Shown: piece after piece, positions 33,474 through 40,129 of the stretch
Layout: every line of letters begins with the position of its first letter
Numbering within the stretch: position 1 is the first letter of the stretch
Assembly: GCF_030409315.1 (NCBI RefSeq)
Contig: NZ_JAUFPS010000087.1
Location: 1 to 45,014, forward strand
Reading direction: 5' to 3'
DNA length: 45,014 bases
Source of the DNA: Mucilaginibacter flavus
Lineage (GTDB): Bacteria; Bacteroidota; Bacteroidia; Sphingobacteriales; Sphingobacteriaceae
Program-made: the position numbers and the translations under genes
Notes under the pieces: generated by a model
Told to the model about the DNA's origin: nothing
Databases searched by the model: none
Seen by the model: the letters and a program-made list of their open reading frames with translations, nothing else

Positions 33474-34247
33474 CTAATTATTATCCTTGGGTTTATCCTG
33501 ATCTTTCTGCAACTTCTCCTGGGCCTTTTTAATAGAATCCTGCTTAGCTTTAGCTGCTTTCTTTTTCTTGTTGAAAAACCCTTTTAGCAAAAAGTTTGAT
33601 TGCGCGGCTTTTAAATCCTCATTTAAAGTACCTGTGGTGGCGTGTACATTTTTCATGGTGGTTTGGGCTTGGGCAACCGTACTTTCCAGGTTTTTTGAAA
33701 GCTTATCACTGTTTAGCAACCGGCCTATACTGCCTTTGCCGCTATTTACCTTATCTACAATTTCGGCAAGGCTGCCGGTCATTTTTTCGGCATTATCTGC
33801 TACACGGGTAAGTTTGTTTATAATACGGTCAACATCAACAGGGTTCACAGAAGCCAGCCGGCCACCATCAGCCACTTCCTGGTTGCTGGTGATGCCGCCC
33901 GGGGCCAAGACAACTAATTTATCGCCCATTAAGCCATCACTGCCTATGCTGAGTTTGGAGTCGGTTTTCACAAACTTTTTTACGGTGTTGTTAAGCGTTA
34001 AATCAACCCTTACGGAACTATCCGTTACAATATTAATGGCCTCTACCACTCCAACGTTGATACCTGCAAAACGCACGTTGTTGCCCACCTGTAAGCCACT
34101 TACATTTTTAAAGGTACCGTAAACGTTAAATGTTGAGCTAAACATATTTTTTTTGCTGCCGATAAAAAACACGGCCAATAGCAGCACAACCAGGCCAACG
34201 AAGGCGAACAACCCTATTTTTATTTTTTGAGATGAAGTAGTTTTCAT
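33474..34247 (-). CDS. MlaD/MCE-domain lipid transport protein
   Basis: The periplasmic substrate-binding subunit of an Mla-type phospholipid transporter, 257 residues. A single N-terminal helix (IGLFAFVGLVVLLLAVFFIG) anchors it. The MCE domain follows at about 38-115 (VYGTFKNVSGLQVGNNVRFAGINVG and SDGLMGDKLVVL). The rest is a predicted helix and a Lys-rich tail (KKKKAAKAKQDSIKKAQEK). Its ATG overlaps the stop of the ATPase gene by four bases. The stop codon of this gene lies 11 bases beyond the terminator stem, which lies downstream on the minus strand. Confidence 0.9.
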   Translation of the reverse strand: MKTTSSQKIKIGLFAFVGLVVLLLAVFFIGSKKNMFSSTFNVYGTFKNVSGLQVGNNVRFAGINVGVVEAINIVTDSSVRVDLTLNNTVKKFVKTDSKLSIGSDGLMGDKLVVLAPGGITSNQEVADGGRLASVNPVDVDRIINKLTRVADNAEKMTGSLAEIVDKVNSGKGSIGRLLNSDKLSKNLESTVAQAQTTMKNVHATTGTLNEDLKAAQSNFLLKGFFNKKKKAAKAKQDSIKKAQEKLQKDQDKPKDNN

Positions 34248-35035
34248 GTGGTTTCGTTAAAAAATGACTTTACAAGTTCGTTATCAGACTTTTGGAGTTC
34301 TTTCCAGGAGCCTTCGGCTATATATTCTCCATCGTTCATTACTACAATACGGTCGGCCGTAATGCGGGCGCATTCCAAATCGTGGGTAATGATGATAGAT
34401 GATGTTTTATATTTTTTCTGCATATGCAGGATCAGTTCGCTGATCTCGCGCGAGGTGACGGGATCTAAACCGGTTGTAGGCTCGTCATACAGCATAATTT
34501 CGGGCTTAACAATAAGCGTACGGGCCAGGCCTACCCTCTTACGCATCCCGCCCGATAGATCAGAAGGCATTTTATCTATCGCGTCAAGCAATCCTACGTT
34601 ATCTAACACCTCTTCTACCTTTTTGTCTATCTCTGCCTGGTCTGATAATTTTAACACCCTGGTGAGCGGGAATTCGAGGTTCTCGCGCACAGTCATGCTA
34701 TCATACAAGGCACCGCTTTGAAAAAGGAAGCCTATTTTAATCCGTAGTTGCTTAAGGTCCTCATCGTTCATTTGTGTAACATCTTCACCAAAAACCTGCA
34801 AATCGCCGTCGTCGGGTTTTAGCATGCCTACTACGCATTGTATGGTGACAGATTTACCCTGCCCCGATTTACCCAGCACCACCATATTTTCGCCACGCTT
34901 CAAATCAAAAGTGATATTTTTCAATACCTCTTTATCGCCAAAAGCTTTTTTAATGCCTTTAGCGTGTATAACAACCTCATCCTTAGCAGCAGGTGTTTTT
35001 TTCTTTGGTTCGATATTTTCCTTTGTTGCTGCCAT
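34244..35035 (-). CDS. ABC transporter ATPase, MlaF type
   Basis: The cytoplasmic ATPase of the lipid transporter, 263 residues from the chosen ATG. Walker A is GKSGQGKS, the signature is LSGGMRKRVGLARTL, Walker B is IMLYDEPTTGLDP, and the switch His is in IITHDLECA. The longer frame (16 codons) would run back into the end of the permease gene and is rejected; MAATKENIEP is a natural start. It lies between permease and MCE genes with overlaps of a few bases. Confidence 0.92.
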   Translation of the reverse strand: MAATKENIEPKKKTPAAKDEVVIHAKGIKKAFGDKEVLKNITFDLKRGENMVVLGKSGQGKSVTIQCVVGMLKPDDGDLQVFGEDVTQMNDEDLKQLRIKIGFLFQSGALYDSMTVRENLEFPLTRVLKLSDQAEIDKKVEEVLDNVGLLDAIDKMPSDLSGGMRKRVGLARTLIVKPEIMLYDEPTTGLDPVTSREISELILHMQKKYKTSSIIITHDLECARITADRIVVMNDGEYIAEGSWKELQKSDNELVKSFFNETT

Positions 35036-35036
35036 G

Positions 35037-35813
35037 TTATTTATAAAATAAAAAACTGGTGATCTGAACAGCGATGGCATCAATCACAAAAATCCAAAGC
35101 GACGCGGTAACTACAGCAGAATTGGCCGCTATACCCACGCTTTCGGTACCTTTATTTGAATTATAGCCCTTATAGCAGCCCACAAAGCCAATCGCGAAGC
35201 CAAAAAATATAGTTTTGATAACAGCGGGAAGAAAGTCGGAAAAATCAAGGGAACCAATGCATTTCTGAAAGTATAACGTAAAGCTGATGCTATCGTTAAT
35301 GTTAAGTGCCAGGAAGCCCCCTGTAAGGCCGATAACATCGCCAATTATAGATAATAGCGGCACCATTAAACTGGCGGCTATAATGCGCGTAACTACCAGG
35401 TATTGAATAGGATTTGCACCCGATACTTCCATGGCATCTATTTGCTCGGTAACCTTCATGCTGCCCAGTTCGGCACCAATACTGGAGGCTATTTTACCGG
35501 CACAGATGATAGCCGTAATAACCGGCCCCATTTCACGTACGAATGACACGGCCAGTGTTTTGGGCAGCATGCTTGCCGCGCCAAGGGAAACCAGGGATGG
35601 CCTTAACTGGAGGATGAGCACAAAGCCCATGATGAAGGAGGTAATGCCCACCAACATCAGGGACCTGTAGCCTATTTCATAACATTGCCGCACAAACTCC
35701 GACCATTCGAAGCCGCCGGCAAAAATATTTCTGAAAAACCTGCCGAAGAAAACGCATTGTTCGCCAATGCCTATCATCCACTTCCGCCAGCCGGTAATTG
35801 CCTGTTCTGCCAT
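35037..35813 (-). CDS. ABC transporter permease, MlaE type
   Basis: The inner-membrane permease of the lipid transporter, 258 residues with about five to six helices. Family hallmarks include RPSLVSLGAASMLPKTLAVSFVREMGPVITAIICAGKIASSIGAELGSMKVTEQIDAME (read in sections), and VTRIIAASLMVPLLSIIGD. It heads the operon, followed after one base by the ATPase. No MlaA, MlaB or MlaC homologue is in the window, which is a reduced set. Confidence 0.92.
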   Translation of the reverse strand: MAEQAITGWRKWMIGIGEQCVFFGRFFRNIFAGGFEWSEFVRQCYEIGYRSLMLVGITSFIMGFVLILQLRPSLVSLGAASMLPKTLAVSFVREMGPVITAIICAGKIASSIGAELGSMKVTEQIDAMEVSGANPIQYLVVTRIIAASLMVPLLSIIGDVIGLTGGFLALNINDSISFTLYFQKCIGSLDFSDFLPAVIKTIFFGFAIGFVGCYKGYNSNKGTESVGIAANSAVVTASLWIFVIDAIAVQITSFLFYK

Positions 35814-35901
35814 AGTTTACATTATAATTTGACATACAACAACGTATGGTCAAAATGTTTTGCAGTTCAAGAAAATTAACCTTTGGGGTCGGCTTGCAGG
35901 T

Positions 35902-36612
35902 TTATGACATTGGTACGTCAATAATCAGGTAACGGGAAAATTCTTCGGTTTCAATTGTAAATGAACTGGTATCATAAACACCCATCGCATCCCTTTTGTT
36001 TAATGTGGTACCGTTTATTTTAGCCGCACCATCTAACAGGAACACATAAGCGCCATTTCCGGGCGATTTTATGGTATAATTTAACGGTTTGCCAGCTTCA
36101 AAGCTGCCCATACTAAAAGTAGCATCCTGGTGCAACCAGAGGTTTCCTTCTGCCCTATCCGGCGATACCAACGTAGTTAAGCTATTTGTTACAAATTCGT
36201 TTTGAAAGCTTTTTTGATCGTAACGTGGTGTTACGTTCCTTTCTTTAGGAAAAAGCCAGATCTGTAATGTTTTAGCGATATCAGTTGCCGATGCATTATA
36301 CTCGGAGTGATAAACCCCGGTACCAGCCGACATTACCTGCACATCGCCGGCATTAATCACGCCTTTGTTGCCCATATTATCCTGGTGTTCTAAACCACCT
36401 TCTAAAGGGATAGTCACAATTTCCATATTATCATGCGGATGCAGGCCAAAACCTTTGCCTCCGGCAATAATATCGTCATTAAGTACCCTTAAAGCACCAA
36501 AACTCATTAGTTCGGGGTTATAATATGGCCCAAAACTGAAAGAAAAATTAGCTTTTAACCAGCCTATATCATTTTTGCCCCTCTCGTTTTCGGGATAAAA
36601 TATTGTTTTCAT
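35902..36612 (-). CDS. Pirin family bicupin
   Basis: A bicupin of 236 residues from the chosen ATG. The N-terminal cupin contains the metal ligands in GLHPHDNMEIV (two His), and HSEYNAS provides a further His and Glu. Characterised relatives (for example YhhW) are iron-dependent and some have quercetin dioxygenase activity; the physiological role is open. The start MKTIFYPEN is 10 codons inside the open frame, which would otherwise begin in a palindromic control region. It is transcribed divergently from the NAD(P)-binding gene, with a large repeat between. Confidence 0.9.
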   Translation of the reverse strand: MKTIFYPENERGKNDIGWLKANFSFSFGPYYNPELMSFGALRVLNDDIIAGGKGFGLHPHDNMEIVTIPLEGGLEHQDNMGNKGVINAGDVQVMSAGTGVYHSEYNASATDIAKTLQIWLFPKERNVTPRYDQKSFQNEFVTNSLTTLVSPDRAEGNLWLHQDATFSMGSFEAGKPLNYTIKSPGNGAYVFLLDGAAKINGTTLNKRDAMGVYDTSSFTIETEEFSRYLIIDVPMS

Positions 36613-36629
36613 TGTTATATCTCCATTTA

Positions 36630-36643
36630 TATGTTTAAACATA
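36630..36643. promoter_or_regulatory. Perfect 14-base palindrome upstream of the pirin gene
   Basis: TATGTTTAAACATA, 18 bases before the pirin ATG. Read on the minus strand its left half (TATGTTTA) is one base short of the TAnnTTTG -7 consensus. A regulator bound here would cover the promoter, so this is a candidate operator; no regulator gene is adjacent. Confidence 0.45.
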
Positions 36644-36692
36644 CAATATATGTGCCAAGGTAGTTTTGCCAGGCCTTATATTTCCTGGTAAC

Positions 36693-36865
36693 GAAGACTC
36701 ACCCGCTCATCGCTACGCTGGGGCACCCTCTCTTCGGCTTTGCCGGAAAGAGGGGTTTGAAAATCCGATAACTTCAAATTATCCTATACTATCTATCGTT
36801 CAAACCCCTCTTTCCACCGCAGGTGAAGAGAGGGTGAGGGGCGTAGCCTCGTCGGGTGGGTCTTC
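36693..36865. repeat. Cloverleaf-like intergenic repeat, copy C
   Basis: Outer arms GAAGACTCACCCG and CGGGTGGGTCTTC (one G-T pair). Inner arms GAGGGGTTTGAA and TTCAAACCCCTC match those of copy B exactly. Local hairpins TTCGGC/GCCGGAA and CTTTCCACC/GGTGAAGAG are also possible. The central loop of about 40 bases differs from copies A and B. Confidence 0.8.
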
Positions 36866-36901
36866 TACGCCCAGTCAAAAAAGCATTCATTTAAATATGC
36901 T

Positions 36902-36909
36902 TATTTTTG
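36902..36909 (+). promoter_or_regulatory. -7 promoter box for the NAD(P)-binding gene
   Basis: TATTTTTG matches TAnnTTTG, 17 bases before the ATG. It probably drives the three-gene unit to 39695. Confidence 0.55.
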
Positions 36910-36926
36910 CAAAAAATTAAGTATCA

Positions 36927-37583
36927 ATGGCAAAAAAGGCTGTTATCGCTGGTTCAACCGGACTAATTGGCAGTAAATTGCTCCAGATTTTGCTGCATGA
37001 ACCTTTTTACGACGAAGTTTTAATCCTGGTGAGGAAAAAAATTAACGTTGAGCATAAAAAATTAACGCAGCTGGTGGTCAATTTCGACCAGTTGGATAGC
37101 TATGCCCAATCGATAAATGGGCACGCGCTATTTTGCTGCCTGGGTACAACAAATGCCAAAACGCCTAATAAGGCCGTTTACCGGCATATTGATCATGATT
37201 ATCCGGTACAACTGGCACAATTTGCTTTTAAAAACGGTATTGAGCAGTATCACTTGGTTTCGTCTATAGGGGCAAACGTAAATTCGTCTTTTTTTTATAC
37301 CAAAACTAAAGGCGAAACGGAGGCGGATATTGAGCCGATAGGTTTACCTGTCTTACATATCTACCGTCCATCTATGTTAACCGGCAATAGGCGGGAAAAG
37401 CGGACGATGGAAAAAACTTTAATAGCGTTCTACAAATTTATAGATCCGCTATTATTTGGCAGCTGGAAAAAGTACCGAAGCATTAGTGACGAAACGGTAG
37501 CTACGGCCATGTACAAACAATCAACTAAAAACAATACGGGCACGTTTATATACGAGTCTGATCAAATAAAACAATTATCGTGA
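36927..37583 (+). CDS. NAD(P)-binding protein, short-chain/epimerase type
   Basis: A Rossmann-fold oxidoreductase-like protein of 218 residues. The nucleotide motif is AGSTGLIGSKLL (residues 8-19), HALFCCLGTTN matches the CLGTT strand of the TIP30/HTATIP2-like group, and a YxxxK pair is present in YTKTKGETE. The reaction is unknown. Its stop codon overlaps the GTG start of uup by three bases. Confidence 0.85.
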   Translation: MAKKAVIAGSTGLIGSKLLQILLHEPFYDEVLILVRKKINVEHKKLTQLVVNFDQLDSYAQSINGHALFCCLGTTNAKTPNKAVYRHIDHDYPVQLAQFAFKNGIEQYHLVSSIGANVNSSFFYTKTKGETEADIEPIGLPVLHIYRPSMLTGNRREKRTMEKTLIAFYKFIDPLLFGSWKKYRSISDETVATAMYKQSTKNNTGTFIYESDQIKQLS

Positions 37584-39448
37584 GTACTTATCTATCTGCC
37601 GAGAACCTTGGCCATCAATTTCATGACAACTGGTTGTTTAAAAATACAACCATAGGCATTAACCGCGGCCGCAGGGTTGCACTGGTTGGTGTTAACGGCG
37701 CGGGCAAATCAACCTTATTAAAAATTTTAGCCGGGCAAATAAAACCTACTGAAGGCAAGGTGGTTCAAAGCCGCGACCTTAATATGGGTTACCTGGAGCA
37801 GGACCCCAGCTTTAAGGATGCCGTTACCATCAGTGACTATATTTTTCATGCCGATGATGTGCAGCAGCAAATGATTCGTAAATACGAAGAATTACTGGAG
37901 AACGACCCCGACAATGCCAAGGCGCTTGAAAAGATCATGGAAGAGATGAGCGAGGTTGATGCCTGGGAGTATGAGTACAAAATAAAAACCATTTTGGGCA
38001 GGCTGGATATTCATCATCTTAATCAGCATATCAGCACGCTATCGGGAGGGCAAAAAAAACGTTTGGCTTTAGCTAAGCTTTTAATTGAAGACCCAGAGCT
38101 TTATATTTTAGATGAGCCTACCAACCACCTGGATATTGATACTATTGAATGGCTTGAAAAACTGTTGACCGAGGGATCAAAAACTATTTTGATGGTTACA
38201 CACGACAGGTACTTTTTAGATAACGTTTGTAACGAAATATTAGAGATTGACCGCGGAAAGATGGTACCCTACAATGGTACCTACGCCTACTACCTTGAAA
38301 AGAAGGCAGAGCGTGATGCTGCCGATGAAGCAGCTTTTCAAAAAAACAGCAATTTACTGCGTAAGGAATTAGAGTGGATGCGCCGCCAGCCACAGGCCCG
38401 CGGTACCAAATCAAAGGCACGTATTGATGCTTATTATGATCTGGAAGAAAAAACCAAACAAGGTGGCGCCCGTGATAAGGTTGAACTGAGTGTTAAAACA
38501 GCACGCCAGGGCAACAAGATTATGGAGATGGAACATCTGTACAAAGGTTTCAATGGCCATACTTATATCAGCGATTTTAATTACATATTTAAAAAAGGCG
38601 ATAGAATTGGTTTGGCGGGCAAGAATGGTACAGGCAAGTCAACCCTGCTTAACCTAATTACCGGCGCTTTACAGCCCGATAAAGGAACCGTTGTAAAAGG
38701 TGAAACTACAGTAATTGGTTATTTCCATCAATCGGGCATTACCTTTAAAGATGATGAGCGGGTTATTGATGTGGTAAAAAACGTTGCTGAATTTATCACC
38801 ATGGCCGATGGTAAAATGATATCGGCCTCTGCCCTGCTTACGTTATTCCTGTTCCCTCCTGCCAAGCAGTATGGTTTCATATCAAAACTAAGTGGCGGCG
38901 AAAAGAAACGTTTACAGCTGATGAGCATCCTGATGAAGAACCCTAACTTCCTGATACTGGATGAGCCTACTAACGATTTGGATATTGATACGCTGAATGT
39001 ATTGGAAGAGTTTTTAACCAACTATTCGGGCATATTAATGATGGTATCGCACGATAGGTATTTGTTAGATAAGCTAACCGACCAGCTATTTATTATGGAA
39101 GGAAACGGGCAGGTGCGTATTTACAATGGCAACTATTCATCATACCGTGTGGAGCTGGATGAAGCCAAACAACAAAATAAAAAAGGTAACGTCGCTCCCA
39201 CTCCTACCCCTGCACCAGTAGTTAAAAAAAGTAAACTAAGCTTTAAAGAAGCTAAAGAACTGGAGACTATTGAGGCTGAAATTATCGAAATAGAAAACCA
39301 GATAAAGGCTAAAAACGAAGAGTTAAACAAGGTAGGTATTGAGCTTGCAAAGCTGAATGAAACCGTAGCGCAAATAACAGAATTAACCAAAAAACTGGAT
39401 GCTAAAAGTACCCGTTGGATGGAATTAACAGAACTAAGCGAAGCATAA
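37580..39448 (+). CDS. uup: ABC-F family ATPase, Uup type
   Basis: A soluble protein of 622 residues with two ATPase domains. Domain 1 has Walker A GVNGAGKST (37-45), signature LSGGQKKR and Walker B YILDEPTNHLD; domain 2 has GKNGTGKST, LSGGEKKR and FLILDEPTNDLD. A C-terminal coiled coil (about 550-622, Glu/Lys-rich) matches Uup rather than EttA. ABC-F proteins act on ribosomes; Uup has been linked to transposon excision and branched DNA intermediates. It starts at GTG, coupled to the previous gene. Confidence 0.92.
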   Translation: MSTYLSAENLGHQFHDNWLFKNTTIGINRGRRVALVGVNGAGKSTLLKILAGQIKPTEGKVVQSRDLNMGYLEQDPSFKDAVTISDYIFHADDVQQQMIRKYEELLENDPDNAKALEKIMEEMSEVDAWEYEYKIKTILGRLDIHHLNQHISTLSGGQKKRLALAKLLIEDPELYILDEPTNHLDIDTIEWLEKLLTEGSKTILMVTHDRYFLDNVCNEILEIDRGKMVPYNGTYAYYLEKKAERDAADEAAFQKNSNLLRKELEWMRRQPQARGTKSKARIDAYYDLEEKTKQGGARDKVELSVKTARQGNKIMEMEHLYKGFNGHTYISDFNYIFKKGDRIGLAGKNGTGKSTLLNLITGALQPDKGTVVKGETTVIGYFHQSGITFKDDERVIDVVKNVAEFITMADGKMISASALLTLFLFPPAKQYGFISKLSGGEKKRLQLMSILMKNPNFLILDEPTNDLDIDTLNVLEEFLTNYSGILMMVSHDRYLLDKLTDQLFIMEGNGQVRIYNGNYSSYRVELDEAKQQNKKGNVAPTPTPAPVVKKSKLSFKEAKELETIEAEIIEIENQIKAKNEELNKVGIELAKLNETVAQITELTKKLDAKSTRWMELTELSEA

Positions 39449-39449
39449 A

Positions 39450-39695
39450 ATGAAGCTATCTGATATCATTGCATCTATAGGTGTCATCATCCTTCTGATT
39501 GCTTTTGTACTTAATTTAACAAATAAATTATCGGCCAAAAGCAGGGTATATATGCTATTGAATTTAATAGGTGCAGGCACATGTTGCTATGCATCATATA
39601 TGGTAAGCTTCTACCCTTTTGTAGTTTTAGAAGGCGTTTGGGGTACTGTAGCATTGGTGTCATTATTACGGGTTCCACGTGGAACATCAGTATAA
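39450..39695 (+). CDS. Small membrane protein, CBU_0592-like
   Basis: An 81-residue protein with about three hydrophobic helices: IIASIGVIILLIAFVLNL, then a segment with KSRVYMLLNLIGAGTCCYASY, then PFVVLEGVWGTVALVSLL. This matches the CBU_0592 family as remembered; function is unknown. It begins one base after uup. Its final residues (VPRGT) are encoded by the first parS palindrome, so the site is constrained by both codon and binding function. Confidence 0.8.
   Translation: MKLSDIIASIGVIILLIAFVLNLTNKLSAKSRVYMLLNLIGAGTCCYASYMVSFYPFVVLEGVWGTVALVSLLRVPRGTSV
39672..39685. promoter_or_regulatory. parS: parS-type site 1, inside a coding end
   Basis: GTTCCACGTGGAAC, a perfect palindrome of the ParB-binding type. 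It lies in the last codons of the small membrane protein gene. Confidence 0.8.
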
Positions 39696-39813
39696 AGCAT
39701 TTAATTTTGCAACCTCTTATAGCTAAATACTGATACTACATGCTGCATTTTAATATAAACACAGCGGAGATAAGTAAAGCGCTTTAACTTATAATAGCCA
39801 AAAACAAAAGTAT

Positions 39814-39827
39814 GTTCCACGTGGAAC
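39814..39827. promoter_or_regulatory. parS: parS-type site 2
   Basis: GTTCCACGTGGAAC. The symmetry extends to TATGTTCCACGTGGAACATA, a 20-base perfect palindrome and the strongest of the four. Confidence 0.85.
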
Positions 39828-39924
39828 ATACAAGTAAATAAAGAATAAAACACTCCTATTTAAATTAATCAGATAGGATAATACCAATCGGCAAACAGGG
39901 TATTTATCACCAGTGGCAAGCAAC

Positions 39925-39938
39925 GTTCCACGTGGAAC
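39925..39938. promoter_or_regulatory. parS: parS-type site 3
   Basis: GTTCCACGTGGAAC with no further symmetry. Confidence 0.8.
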
Positions 39939-40026
39939 ATATACCGAGCCCTATGTATAAATAACCTTTATTTAAGTTGATTTCAAACGTTCAATGCAGA
40001 TATAAAAACAAGGTTATGTTACCAGT

Positions 40027-40040
40027 ATTCCAAGTGAAAT
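40027..40040. promoter_or_regulatory. Degenerate parS-like site
   Basis: ATTCCAAGTGAAAT differs from the 14-base core at four positions. Its spacing (102 bases after site 3, 76 before site 4) fits the array, so it may be a decayed site. Chance is also possible. Confidence 0.25.
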
Positions 40041-40102
40041 ACGAGGTTAAAACAGGTAAACAAACCTTGCTATTTGAATTGATTTAATACAATAATTTTA
40101 CT

Positions 40103-40116
40103 GTTCCACGTGGAAC
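40103..40116. promoter_or_regulatory. parS: parS-type site 4, adjacent to the mnmG ribosome site
   Basis: GTTCCACGTGGAAC with an outer T/A pair. It ends two bases before the GGAGGT of mnmG. Confidence 0.82.
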
Positions 40117-40118
40117 AT

Positions 40119-40124
40119 GGAGGT
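40119..40124 (+). promoter_or_regulatory. Strong Shine-Dalgarno sequence for mnmG
   Basis: GGAGGT, 5 bases before the ATG. This is unusual in a window where most starts have no such sequence, and it fixes the mnmG start. Confidence 0.75.
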
Positions 40125-40129
40125 ATAAA

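Larger units (their letters stand above)
39696..40129. other. Non-coding centromere-like gap before mnmG
   Basis: No gene is seen. The 434 bases are AT-rich and contain parS-type sites 2, 3 and 4, plus a degenerate fifth. Together with site 1 the starts are spaced 142, 111 and 178 bases apart. Confidence 0.7.

Noticed and set aside
35035..35083. Longer start for the MlaF-type ATPase
   Set aside because: The extension would lie inside the end of the permease gene and carries no conserved sequence.
39672..40116. Replication origin (oriC) itself at the parS cluster
   Set aside because: No dnaA gene, DnaA-box cluster or clear AT-rich unwinding element was seen; only the segregation sites are supported.
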